Below, piece by piece: positions 56,240-64,000 of a stretch of 64,000 nt of DNA. The notes under the pieces are model-generated. The model ran no database searches and was not told the origin of the DNA. It worked only from the letters and a program-made list of their open reading frames with translations. The DNA is from an uncultured Lachnospiraceae bacterium (lineage in GTDB: Bacteria > Bacillota > Clostridia > Lachnospirales > Lachnospiraceae), in the NCBI GenBank assembly GCA_949472775.1, contig CASWVG010000012.1, positions 1-64,000 on the forward strand. Direction: 5' to 3'. How positions within the stretch are numbered: the stretch's first letter is position 1; every line of letters starts with the position of its first letter. Both the position numbers and the translations under genes were made by a program.

Positions 56240-56503
56240 GCGGCAAAGCCTGCTGTGTTATTATAATCTACAGGCGGACTGTCGAAGCGTGCCGACGTTG
56301 CCGGGAGTCATCGTTGACTATCACTCACACATAGTTGTTCGTGACTGTCGAAGCGTATCGCTGTTGCTGGCCAGGCGATTGATGCGGCGCAAGTCTGTCA
56401 GAATATATAGGGCTGTGCTTCGCACAGAATTATTGTATACGCTGCGAAACCTGGCAGGTGTATACGCTATAATGATAACGCATGTTATTAATGAGGAGAA
56501 CAA
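56240..56503 (+). promoter_or_regulatory. Regulatory region of the ABC exporter genes
   Basis: 264 nt without a gene. Possible promoter TTGCGG-N18-TATAAT (56238-56267). Two direct repeats of 28 nt (56277-56304 and 56343-56370; 23/28 identical, both starting GACTGTCGAAGCGT). Then TGTATACGCT occurs twice, at 56434 and 56459, 25 nt apart, running into a second TATAAT (56468-56473), and a palindrome ATAAC-GCAT-GTTAT (56475-56488). Ribosome site GAGGAGAA precedes the ABC start. Binding by the neighbouring LytTR regulator is plausible. Confidence 0.55.
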
Positions 56504-58366
56504 ATGGGGACATGTAACAGCGAACGGGAATGGAAACACAATTCTGTCATAAGCGACATCTGGTTTTACATCCGACTTTTCAGAAAATATGAGCCGCTTG
56601 TGCTGGTGTTTGGCGGGGTGGAAATCATACTCGGGGCGCTTTTGCCGCTTTTTATGATTTATCTGCCAAAGATCGCCATAGATCTGGTGGAACGGAGGGT
56701 GCCGGCGGGTCAGGCGCTTCTTATTCTGGGTGGTTTCAGCATTCTTGCAATGCTTGCCAACGGTATGTACAAAGGTGTGGAGGCGGGAAAATACAACCTC
56801 TATAATACCCAGAGAACCAACCTTATGGGGATGTTTTTTCTAAAAAGTCTGCGGCTGCGTTATGCAGATCAGGAATCGGGGGAAAACAAGAAATTGCACT
56901 GGAAAGTTTACGACGCGATCTGGGGCGGGGACTGGTGCGCGGTTTCCCGGATGGTGAGAGGTACGATTGACCTGTGTGTGAATGTGCTCAGCTTTTTTCT
57001 GTATTCGACGGTGCTCGCTTGTCTGAGCGTGCCGGTGTTCGCGGTTCTATTGATTCTGGCGCTTGTCAACTACGGGATTCATATGAGGCATATCAGATAT
57101 GAAGAGTCGCTGCGCGAACAAAGAGCTCTGGCGCAGAAACATTTTCAATGTGTCGAGAACGCCATGGGCAATGTAAACGGCGCAAAAGATATCCGCATTT
57201 ACGGTATGAAGCAATGGATGACCGGTCTGCGTGACCAGACCATCGGCGAGCTGCGGGAACTGGCCAGACTGTCGAAGAAAAAAGACGCTTTCTATGAAAG
57301 GATCGGGTTTGCGCTGGGTGCGGTGCGCAATCTGGGTGCGTATGCGTATCTTCTGTATCAGACGCAGACAGGGGGCGTGAGCGCCGGGGAGTTTGTACTG
57401 TATTTCGGAGCTATAACGGGGTTTTCCGGATTTGTCAACAATATCATGAGTTCCCTGGCCGTACTGCGCGGCGCAGCGAACGGCACGGACTGCATTAGGG
57501 CGTATCTGGATCTGCCGGAAGAGAACCGTAAGAGTGGAACCGGGTGTGTGGAAAACATTTCACTTCCCCCGGAGATTACGTTTCAACATGTGGGCTTTTC
57601 CTATAAAAATACGGAGGAGGGGGATAAGACTGTATTCCGGGATCTGAATCTGACCATTCGCTCCGGTGAGAAGCTTGCGCTTGTGGGTGCCAACGGCGCA
57701 GGAAAGACAACGTTAGTCAAACTTTTGTGCGGGATGTATGAGCCCGATGAAGGACAGATTTTCATAAACGGAATCGACAGAAACGAATTTCCGAAGGAAG
57801 AATGGTACCGGCTGTTTTCGATCGTGTTTCAAGAGCCATTGATTCTGCCTTTTACAGTGGGGGAAAACCTTGCCGTGGACCGCGCGGAGAGGGTGGATGA
57901 GAAGAAGGCGTGGAGGGCACTCGAACAGGCTGGACTGCAACAGACTTTTAAAAAGCAGGGCATTCATATGCAAAGCTACATGACAAAGACGATGATGGAG
58001 GACGGCGTGGAGCTGTCGGGCGGGCAGAAGCAACGGTTTCTGCTGGCAAGGGCACTGTATAAGCACGCGCCGGTCATGGTTCTGGATGAACCCACGGCGG
58101 CGCTGGATGCGCTTGCGGAGAGTGAGGTATACGAGCAATATAACCGGTATACGCAGGGGAAAACGGCGGTTTTTATCTCCCACAGGCTGGCCAGCACGAA
58201 ATTTTCCGACCGCATCATTCTGCTTACTGACGGAGAGATCGCAGAGATGGGAACCCATGAGGAGTTGATGCGTGCGGGCGGAGACTACGCCCGGATGTTT
58301 GAGGTGCAGAGCAGTTACTATCGCGGGGAAGCTGATGTGCGTAGGGACAGAGAGGTTCTGATTTAA
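56504..58366 (+). CDS. ABC exporter half-transporter (first of pair)
   Basis: 620 residues with the membrane domain first (about five to six helices in 1-330) and the nucleotide-binding domain last. Walker A GANGAGKTTLVKLL (near 393), Q-loop VFQEP, signature LSGGQKQRFLLARALY, Walker B with catalytic Glu in MVLDEPTAALD, switch His in FISHRLAS. It pairs with the next gene (41-nt gap), a layout typical of heterodimeric exporters of peptides or drugs. No peptidase C39 domain is present. With the upstream two-component system it forms a sense-and-export module. Confidence 0.9.
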   Translation: MGTCNSEREWKHNSVISDIWFYIRLFRKYEPLVLVFGGVEIILGALLPLFMIYLPKIAIDLVERRVPAGQALLILGGFSILAMLANGMYKGVEAGKYNLYNTQRTNLMGMFFLKSLRLRYADQESGENKKLHWKVYDAIWGGDWCAVSRMVRGTIDLCVNVLSFFLYSTVLACLSVPVFAVLLILALVNYGIHMRHIRYEESLREQRALAQKHFQCVENAMGNVNGAKDIRIYGMKQWMTGLRDQTIGELRELARLSKKKDAFYERIGFALGAVRNLGAYAYLLYQTQTGGVSAGEFVLYFGAITGFSGFVNNIMSSLAVLRGAANGTDCIRAYLDLPEENRKSGTGCVENISLPPEITFQHVGFSYKNTEEGDKTVFRDLNLTIRSGEKLALVGANGAGKTTLVKLLCGMYEPDEGQIFINGIDRNEFPKEEWYRLFSIVFQEPLILPFTVGENLAVDRAERVDEKKAWRALEQAGLQQTFKKQGIHMQSYMTKTMMEDGVELSGGQKQRFLLARALYKHAPVMVLDEPTAALDALAESEVYEQYNRYTQGKTAVFISHRLASTKFSDRIILLTDGEIAEMGTHEELMRAGGDYARMFEVQSSYYRGEADVRRDREVLI

Positions 58367-58407
58367 GAGGAAGCCTTCTGCGGCAAAAGAAACGGTATGG
58401 AGGGAAT

Positions 58408-60321
58408 ATGACGACAGATTATCTGCTGACAAAACTCCCGATGCGGGAACACGGGAAGAACATTGTGAAAATAGTAAAGTATGTGCGGAAGATGGATCGC
58501 TATTATTTTCCGGGCATGGCAATTTCCCTGCTGCTTAAGACGGCGGTTCCCTATGCGGAGTTACTGCTGACAGCTTATATTCTGGACGGTATCCGCGCGC
58601 ATACAGGGATCCGGGAAATGCTTGCGGTGATCGCGGCGTCGGTGTCTGTGATTCTGCTGCTGCAGTTTCTCTCGGGGGCCGTCTATCACAGGATGGAAGT
58701 GCGCAGGGAGCAGATGTATTATCTGTACGAGTGCGAGACGCAGACCAAAATGCTGGAGATGGACTTTTCGAGAATAGACAGTCCGAAAGTCAAGGAACTG
58801 AAGGACAGAATCCGAAAAGACAATAACTGGGGCGCGGGGATCAACGGTGTCTTCTGGTCGTGCAACGGCATCATGGAGAACGTGTTTCAACTGATCGGCG
58901 CGGCGGTCGTGGGCTTTCCGGTGGCGGCTTTTTTGCTTCGGTCGAAAACGATGACCGTATGGATTCTCATGGCGGCTCTGATTGCCGTGCAGGTGGTTTC
59001 GGTATGCCTGCGGATGCGCTTTGGCAGACAGAGGGACCGTTGGCGTTATCACGAGGCAACGAGCGCACGGGAGAAGGAAGAGACATTCTGCTTCGCGTGG
59101 GATTTCGCCGGGCAGGGATCTTACAATTACAAGAACGGCAAAGACATCCGCATCTATGGTGGCTACGACCTGATGGCGCGCTGGACCACAGAGGTCCTGC
59201 GGCATGAGGGGTTTCGGAAACCCATGATACAGGCTTCAAAAAATGATGCCGGGGAAGCGTTTTTCGGTGCGGCAGCAGGCGCGGCAGCGAATGGGGGCGC
59301 TTATCTGATTATCGTGATGATCGCGCTTTCCGGTGCGATTACGGTGGGAAATGTGGTGCGCTTTGCGGGCGCTTTCGGGCATTTTCTGGAAGCGGCGGCA
59401 GGGGTTATTCACGGTATTCCTACGCTGGCAATGGCGGCGAGACAACAGCTCAGTACGCTTGCGCTGATTGGTATGGAAAATGAGATGTACCAGGGAAAAC
59501 TTCCGGTGGAGAAGCGAAGCGACGGCACATACAGGATCGAATTTCGGAATGTGTCTTTCCGGTATCCGGGAACGGAGAGATATGCGCTGAAAAACTTGTC
59601 CATGGAACTGACAGTCGGGGAGAAACTGGCGATCGTCGGGATGAACGGTTCCGGCAAGACGACGATGATCAAGCTGCTCTGCAGACTGTACGACCCGCAG
59701 GAAGGGGAAATCCTTTTAAATGGTGTGGATATCAGAAAATTTAAGCAGGAGGAGTACAGTGGGCTGTTTTCGGTGGTGTTTCAGGATTTCACCCTGTACC
59801 CGTTCCCGCTGGCGCAGAACATTGCCGTATCCTGTGACTATGACGGTAAATCAGCCGAAAAATGCCTGAAGGACGCGGACTTTGGGGACCGCCTTGCGTC
59901 CATGGAGAGAGGGCTGGAGACGTATCTTTACAAAGACTATGACGATGAGGGGATCGAGATTTCCGGCGGCGAAGCGCAGAAAATTGCCATTGCGAGAGCA
60001 ATCTATAAGAAAGCGCCTTTTATTGTGCTGGATGAGCCTACGGCGGCGCTGGATCCGCTGGCGGAATATGAAATTTATTCCAACTTCGACAGGATTGCGG
60101 GAACAAAGACGGCAGTGTATATCTCCCACAGGCTCTCTTCCTGCCGCTTCTGCGATAAGATAGCGGTTTTCCACGAGGGAGGGCTGGTGCAGCTTGGGAG
60201 TCACGAAGAACTTGTGGCGGATAAAAACGGAAAGTATTATGAGCTCTGGCACGCGCAGGCACAGTATTACGAGGAGGATGACAGGCAGGGCAGAAAACAG
60301 GCTTCCTCAGTTACAAGTTGA
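58408..60321 (+). CDS. ABC exporter half-transporter (second of pair)
   Basis: 637 residues, membrane domain (helices near 40-70, 75-95, 155-200, 285-330) then an ATPase domain. Walker A GMNGSGKTTMIKLL (near 411), Q-loop VFQDF, signature ISGGEAQKIAIARAIY, Walker B IVLDEPTAALD and YISHRLSS. Both ATP sites look intact, unlike many heterodimers where one is degenerate. GGAGGGA precedes the ATG. The substrate is unknown; lantibiotics, peptides or toxic lipids are typical for modules with LytTR regulators. Confidence 0.9.
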   Translation: MTTDYLLTKLPMREHGKNIVKIVKYVRKMDRYYFPGMAISLLLKTAVPYAELLLTAYILDGIRAHTGIREMLAVIAASVSVILLLQFLSGAVYHRMEVRREQMYYLYECETQTKMLEMDFSRIDSPKVKELKDRIRKDNNWGAGINGVFWSCNGIMENVFQLIGAAVVGFPVAAFLLRSKTMTVWILMAALIAVQVVSVCLRMRFGRQRDRWRYHEATSAREKEETFCFAWDFAGQGSYNYKNGKDIRIYGGYDLMARWTTEVLRHEGFRKPMIQASKNDAGEAFFGAAAGAAANGGAYLIIVMIALSGAITVGNVVRFAGAFGHFLEAAAGVIHGIPTLAMAARQQLSTLALIGMENEMYQGKLPVEKRSDGTYRIEFRNVSFRYPGTERYALKNLSMELTVGEKLAIVGMNGSGKTTMIKLLCRLYDPQEGEILLNGVDIRKFKQEEYSGLFSVVFQDFTLYPFPLAQNIAVSCDYDGKSAEKCLKDADFGDRLASMERGLETYLYKDYDDEGIEISGGEAQKIAIARAIYKKAPFIVLDEPTAALDPLAEYEIYSNFDRIAGTKTAVYISHRLSSCRFCDKIAVFHEGGLVQLGSHEELVADKNGKYYELWHAQAQYYEEDDRQGRKQASSVTS

Positions 60322-60375
60322 CAAATCTGTGATAATTAGTAAAATAAGAGATGGATAGGTCAATTACAGATTGAA

Positions 60376-60396
60376 CATTTCAATGTTCGAATCCTT
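60376..60396 (+). repeat. 21-bp imperfect copy of the tRNA-Gln variable-loop/T-arm sequence
   Basis: CATTTCAATGTTCGAATCCTT (given here as 60376-60396) differs from tRNA-Gln 54371-54391 at one position (T for G at position 9). It has no acceptor stem or anticodon arm, so it is not a tRNA gene. It lies 54 nt past the second ABC gene. Confidence 0.6.
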
Positions 60397-60402
60397 TCAA
60401 TT

Positions 60403-60429
60403 CCCGACGGATAAGATCTGTCGGGTTTT
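60403..60429 (+). terminator. Terminator after the ABC genes
   Basis: CCCGAC / GTCGGG stem, 11-nt loop, TTTT tail. Confidence 0.75.
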
Positions 60430-60453
60430 CTGTACTGTATGGAGTCGGGGAAT

Positions 60454-60660
60454 ATGGAAGAAAAGCAGATATATACCATAAACCAGATTAAAATGCGGAT
60501 TTCTCCGATCTTGAAAGAGTACGGAGTCAGATAAGCGACTTTGTTTGGCTCTTACAGTCAGGGGAAAGCGACTGAGAAAAGCGATATATCCCATATTCAT
60601 GACGGGACGGAGATCGAAAGCGAGATTAAGCGGACGGGAGTGCTGATTTATGAGAAATGA
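60454..60660 (+). pseudogene. Remnant of an MntA-type nucleotidyltransferase antitoxin gene
   Basis: Reads MEEKQIYTINQIKMRISPIL.., then TAA at 60532, then in the same frame ATLFGSYSQGKATEKSDI, the GSY-SxG...SD motif of minimal nucleotidyltransferases, and after a jump EIESEIKRTGVLIYEK with stop at 60658. The part that normally follows the second catalytic Asp is missing, so there is both a nonsense mutation and an internal deletion. MntA proteins AMPylate and silence HepT. Confidence 0.75.
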
Positions 60661-60795
60661 GACCGTAATTTCGAAAATGCTTATGTATGTAAAAAGTTTC
60701 TGCCTATCAATCTGAAACTTGTCTGGAAAATTATTTCGGATGATTTGCCAGAATTAAAAGAGACTCTGGAAGGGTTTCTGCGGGAGGATATATGA
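60650..60795 (+). pseudogene. Remnant of a HepT-type toxin gene
   Basis: ATG at 60650 overlaps the antitoxin remnant, as in intact pairs. MRNETVISKMLMYVKSF ends at TGA 60713. A different frame from about 60700 reads NLKLVWKIISDDLPELKETL and FLREDI, matching the HepT C-terminus. The middle helices with the Rx4-6H active site are gone. Its last bases provide the ribosome site GGGAGG for hydE. Confidence 0.65.
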
Positions 60796-61829
60796 CAGAC
60801 CTGACAGACCGCCTCGCCGCGGGCGGTACACTCTCCGACGACGAGTGGCGGCTTTTGATAGAGGGAGACTACGACAGACAGTCTCTGTTTGACAAGGCGG
60901 ACAGCGTGCGCAGGCAGTATTACGGGACGGACGTCTATATAAGGGGTTTGATCGAGATCACGAACTTCTGCAAAAATGACTGTCTCTACTGCGGCATCCG
61001 CCGGAGCAATGCGGACGTATCCCGATACAGGCTTACGGATGAGGAGATTCTTGCCTGCTGCGGGCGGGGGCATGAGCTGGGATTTCGCACCTTTGTGCTG
61101 CAGGGCGGGGAGGATTCTTACGATACGACAGACCGGGTGGAGAAAATAGTTTCCCGTATAAAAGAAAAATATCCTGACTGTGCGGTGACGCTTTCTCTGG
61201 GGGAGCGCCCACGCAGGGATTACGAAATATGGTATCAGGCGGGAGCGGACCGGTACTTGCTGCGCCATGAGACGGCGGTCTGCTCTCATTACGAAAAGCT
61301 GCACCCACCGGGACAGACATATCTGCGCCGCATGGAATGCCTGCGGGACTTAAAGCAGATCGGCTACCAGACCGGGGCGGGCTTTATGGTGGGTTCTCCC
61401 TTTCAGGGGACGCAGGAGCTGATTGCGGACATGCGGTTTTTGCGGGAGTTTCAGCCGCACATGGTGGGGATCGGACCATTTATTCCCCATCATGACACGC
61501 CTTTTGCGGCGTATCCGGCGGGAAGTCTGACGCGGACTCTGACCATGGTGGCGCTTGCCAGGCTGACGTTGCCGAAAGCGCTGATTCCCTCGACCACGGC
61601 GCTCGGTACCATTCATCCGCAGGGGCGGGAGATGGGGCTGAAAGCCGGTGCCAATGTGGTCATGCCGAACTTGTCCCCGGCGGAAGTGCGCGGGCAGTAC
61701 AGTCTTTATGACAATAAGGTATGCACCGGGCGGGAGGCGGCAGAAGGGCTGGCAGCACTGAAGGAAAGCGTGGCGGCAGCAGGATACCGTGTGGTGGTTG
61801 ACAAAGGAGATGCGGTGCAGGCGGAGTGA
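60792..61829 (+). CDS. hydE: [FeFe]-hydrogenase maturase HydE
   Basis: 345 residues. Radical-SAM enzyme that helps build the 2Fe subcluster of the H-cluster. Cluster triad Cys60/64/67 in FCKNDCLYCGIR, SAM loop VLQGGEDSY, and LGERPRRDYEIWYQAGADRY, then GFMVGSPFQGT and PFIPHHDTPF typical of HydE. It starts on a ribosome site inside the HepT remnant. A 118-nt gap with a palindrome separates it from hydG. Confidence 0.95.
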   Translation: MTDLTDRLAAGGTLSDDEWRLLIEGDYDRQSLFDKADSVRRQYYGTDVYIRGLIEITNFCKNDCLYCGIRRSNADVSRYRLTDEEILACCGRGHELGFRTFVLQGGEDSYDTTDRVEKIVSRIKEKYPDCAVTLSLGERPRRDYEIWYQAGADRYLLRHETAVCSHYEKLHPPGQTYLRRMECLRDLKQIGYQTGAGFMVGSPFQGTQELIADMRFLREFQPHMVGIGPFIPHHDTPFAAYPAGSLTRTLTMVALARLTLPKALIPSTTALGTIHPQGREMGLKAGANVVMPNLSPAEVRGQYSLYDNKVCTGREAAEGLAALKESVAAAGYRVVVDKGDAVQAE

Positions 61830-61845
61830 CGGTCGGTAGAGAGAT

Positions 61846-61865
61846 TTAATAACGATAGTTATTAA
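61846..61865. promoter_or_regulatory. Palindromic candidate operator before hydG
   Basis: Perfect 8-bp inverted repeat TTAATAAC-GATA-GTTATTAA. The core ATAAC-N4-GTTAT also occurs at 39844 and 56475. It does not fit the Rex consensus (TTGTTAA-N4-TTAACAA). Confidence 0.45.
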
Positions 61866-61947
61866 TAGCGTGCCGGACTGTGAGGAATATAAGAGGAATG
61901 CTGTCAGACGATGATTTATAAAACAGACGGAAAGAAGGTAAAATAAA

Positions 61948-63387
61948 ATGTACGATCCAAAATCATTATGTGCAGACGATTTTATCAGCCATGAAGAAAT
62001 TCTGGAAACGTTGAAGTATGCGGAGGAAAATAAGGATAACAAGACCCTTATCCATGAAATTCTGGACAAGGCACGCCCCCGAAGAGAGGGAAATTCCATG
62101 GTGTGCGCGGGCCTTTCCCACCGGGAGGCGTCGGTGCTTCTGGCCTGTGAGGACGAGGAGATTCTTAAAAAGATTTATGCGTTGGCGGAGGAGATCAAGC
62201 TGGCCTACTACGGCAACCGGATCGTGATTTTTGCGCCGCTTTATCTGTCGAATTACTGTGTGAACGGCTGTGTTTACTGTCCGTATCATATGAAGAATAA
62301 AAATATTCCGAGAAAGAAGCTGACGCAGGAGGAAGTGAAGCAGGAAGTAATCGCTTTGCAGGATATGGGACACAAGCGTCTGGCGATTGAGGCGGGGGAG
62401 GACCCGGTCAACAATCCCATCGAATATATACTGGAATGCATCAAAACGATCTATTCCATCAACCATAAGAACGGCGCGATCCGCCGCGTCAACGTGAACA
62501 TCGCGGCGACCACGGTGGAGGAGTACCGTATGCTCAAGGAAGCGGGTATCGGCACGTATATCCTCTTTCAGGAAACTTACCACAAGGAGAGCTATTTAAA
62601 GCTGCATCCAACGGGACCCAAGCATGATTACAATTATCATACCGAGGCGATGGACCGTGCCATGGAGGGCGGCATTGATGACGTGGGGCTTGGCGTGCTC
62701 TTCGGCCTGGAACTATATAAGTACGAGTTTGCCGGGCTCCTCATGCACGCGGAACATCTGGAGGCGGTTCACGGGGTTGGTCCCCACACAATCAGTGTGC
62801 CGCGTATCAAGCACGCTGACGACATTGACCCCTCGGCGTTCGACAACGGCATTGGCGATGAAATTTTTGCGAAGCTCTGTGCGCTGATCCGCATTGCGGT
62901 TCCCTACACGGGTATGATAATTTCCACCAGAGAGAGTCAGTCGGTGCGGGAGAAGGTGATCCGTCTGGGTGTTTCCCAGATTTCCGGCGCCTCCAGAACT
63001 TCCGTGGGCGGCTATACAGAGGAAATCAGACCCACCGACACGGAGCAGTTCGACGTGTCCGACCAGAGAACGCTGGACGAGGTGATCAAGTGGCTGATGG
63101 AACTTGGCTATATTCCGTCTTTCTGTACGGCGTGCTATCGCGAGGGCAGGACGGGTGACCGCTTTATGAGCCTGTGCAAGACGGGGCAGATCCAGAACTG
63201 CTGTCACCCCAACGCGCTGATGACTTTGAAAGAGTACCTGATGGACTACGCGTCCGAGGAGACGAAGGCGGTCGGTGAAGCGTTGATACAGGCAGAACTG
63301 GCAAACATACCGCGGGAACAGGTGCGGGAGATCGCGAAGGACCATCTGGCGAAGATCGAGGAAGGGATAAGGGACTTCCGGTTTTAA
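61948..63387 (+). CDS. hydG: [FeFe]-hydrogenase maturase HydG
   Basis: 479 residues. Cleaves tyrosine to supply the CO and cyanide ligands of the H-cluster. N-terminal radical-SAM triad Cys104/108/111 in NYCVNGCVYCPYH; the auxiliary cluster is bound by the C-terminal CTACYREGRTGDRF..SLC motif; LFQETYHKESYLKLHPTG and SVPRIKHADD are HydG hallmarks that separate it from ThiH. GAAGGT lies before the ATG. hydE is upstream and hydF downstream; the hydrogenase structural gene itself is not in the window. Confidence 0.97.
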   Translation: MYDPKSLCADDFISHEEILETLKYAEENKDNKTLIHEILDKARPRREGNSMVCAGLSHREASVLLACEDEEILKKIYALAEEIKLAYYGNRIVIFAPLYLSNYCVNGCVYCPYHMKNKNIPRKKLTQEEVKQEVIALQDMGHKRLAIEAGEDPVNNPIEYILECIKTIYSINHKNGAIRRVNVNIAATTVEEYRMLKEAGIGTYILFQETYHKESYLKLHPTGPKHDYNYHTEAMDRAMEGGIDDVGLGVLFGLELYKYEFAGLLMHAEHLEAVHGVGPHTISVPRIKHADDIDPSAFDNGIGDEIFAKLCALIRIAVPYTGMIISTRESQSVREKVIRLGVSQISGASRTSVGGYTEEIRPTDTEQFDVSDQRTLDEVIKWLMELGYIPSFCTACYREGRTGDRFMSLCKTGQIQNCCHPNALMTLKEYLMDYASEETKAVGEALIQAELANIPREQVREIAKDHLAKIEEGIRDFRF

Positions 63388-63457
63388 CTGTTTATCCAGA
63401 CCGAACCGTTCAGACAGACTGTACCTGCACAAGGCTGGCTGGAAGATGAAGGCCTGA

Positions 63458-63520
63458 GGGAACGCAAAAGCATTCGCAAAGCGCAGGATGCGCGATTTTG
63501 CGAATGGGCGTGTACTGAAC
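63458..63520 (+). repeat. Intergenic element, family I, copy 4
   Basis: Most structured copy. GGGAACGC, then CATTCGCAAA (63471-63480), GCGC-AGGAT-GCGC (63481-63493), then TTTTGCGAATGGGCGTGT. CATTCGCAAA pairs with TTTGCGAATG, extending the central hairpin. Confidence 0.65.
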
Positions 63521-63547
63521 TGCCATGATAGAGAAAGGACAGCGCAA

Positions 63548-64000
63548 ATGGGTATGAACAACACCCCCGCGGGGGAGCGGGTACATATCGGCTTTTTCGG
63601 AAGGCGCAACGCGGGTAAGTCCAGTCTGCTCAACGCGGTGACGGGACAGGAGCTTGCTGTGGTGTCGGAAGTTCGCGGAACGACCACTGACCCGGTATAT
63701 AAGGCGATGGAACTTCTTCCCCTCGGCCCCGTCATGCTGATCGACACTCCCGGGTTCGATGACCAGGGGACGCTTGGAGAGCAGCGCATAAAAAAGACAA
63801 AGCAGGTGCTGGAAAAGACGGATATCGGGGTGCTGGTTGTGGACGCCGGGGAGGGACTGACGGACTGTGACAGGGAGCTGCTTGCACTCTTCAAGGAGCG
63901 GGAGATTCCGTTTATTATAGCGTGCACCAAGTCCGATATAACGGGCGAATGTCCGATGCAATCGGATGAAGAGCGCGAATGCGCGCAGTTGCGGGAGACC
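63548..64000 (+). CDS. hydF: [FeFe]-hydrogenase maturase GTPase HydF, 3' end outside the window
   Basis: 151 codons are present and the frame is open to the right edge. HydF is the GTPase and scaffold that carries the 2Fe precursor to the hydrogenase. Visible G motifs: G1 GRRNAGKSSLLNAV, G2 region RGTTTDPV, G3 IDTPGFDD, G4 ACTKSD (a variant of NKxD). AAAGGA lies 7 nt before ATG 63548; ATG 63554 is an alternative. The cluster-binding C-terminal domain is beyond the window. Confidence 0.93.
   Translation, partial: MGMNNTPAGERVHIGFFGRRNAGKSSLLNAVTGQELAVVSEVRGTTTDPVYKAMELLPLGPVMLIDTPGFDDQGTLGEQRIKKTKQVLEKTDIGVLVVDAGEGLTDCDRELLALFKEREIPFIIACTKSDITGECPMQSDEERECAQLRET

Noticed and set aside
60360-60400. 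A second tRNA gene at the T-arm-like sequence
   Set aside because: No acceptor, D or anticodon stems can be drawn around it; only 21 nt match tRNA-Gln.
61846-61865. Rex (NADH-responsive) operator before hydG
   Set aside because: The half-sites read TTAATAAC/GTTATTAA, not TTGTTAA/TTAACAA, so a Rex assignment is not supported.

Overview
The window looks like chromosome of a strict anaerobe of the Lachnospiraceae (Clostridium cluster XIVa) type. The reasons are the low-GC Gram-positive gene set (hrcA-grpE-dnaK-dnaJ under CIRCE, IreB-RuvX-DUF1292-RNase J, ThiI without a rhodanese domain, type III glutamine synthetase), the [FeFe]-hydrogenase maturases HydE, HydG and HydF, small DUF6465- and HPr-like proteins, and very large secreted proteins with Big_2 and InlB-type repeats. 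The assignment is by gene content only. No CRISPR array, rRNA, insertion sequence, phage or integrase was seen.

Layout. 1-7188: 3' part of a giant secreted papain-like protease. 7.4-11.7 kb: pyruvate kinase, then a reverse-strand metallophosphoesterase/DUF4474 pair and an AEC transporter. 11.9-18.8 kb: glycerol kinase, GH36 alpha-galactosidase, aminotransferase, patatin-like lipase and UppP. 19.0-24.8 kb: a histone-tail-like DUF6465 protein and the CIRCE-controlled heat-shock operon. 25.0-34.7 kb: a second exoprotein locus with a small lipoprotein resembling a free subtilase propeptide, a 1365-residue subtilase and a 1633-residue transglutaminase-like protein. The C-terminal ~900 residues of that last protein are a paralogue of the tail of the protease at the left edge. 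34.8-51.8 kb: housekeeping (DUF3048 lipoprotein, XpaC/TelA, PrmA, VanZ, RsmE, cysteine desulfurase, ThiI, a His-less HPr-like protein, MtaB, IreB, RuvX, DUF1292, RNase J, YlbF, MltG-like, TrmR, U32 peptidase). 51.8-54.4 kb: glnN behind a structured leader with an intrinsic terminator, then tRNA-Gln(CTG). 54.5-60.3 kb: LytTR/GHKL two-component system and a pair of ABC exporter half-transporters. 60.4-60.8 kb: decayed MntA-HepT toxin-antitoxin pair. 60.8-64.0 kb: hydE, hydG and hydF (cut by the window edge).

How the genes work together. Several genes converge on sulfur and tRNA modification: cysteine desulfurase + ThiI (s4U8), MtaB (ms2t6A37), and TrmR with a U32 protein (probably mo5U34). The exoproteins form a secreted hydrolase and adhesion set with common linkers and common tail modules. 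The two-component/ABC block lies between an intact tRNA-Gln and a 21-bp imperfect copy of that tRNA's T-arm region, which suggests an old integration.

The least described material is non-coding: a probable 133-nt structured RNA transcribed against nifS-thiI; the glnN leader; and three families of short intergenic elements that recur across the window, some with stems that differ in sequence but still pair.
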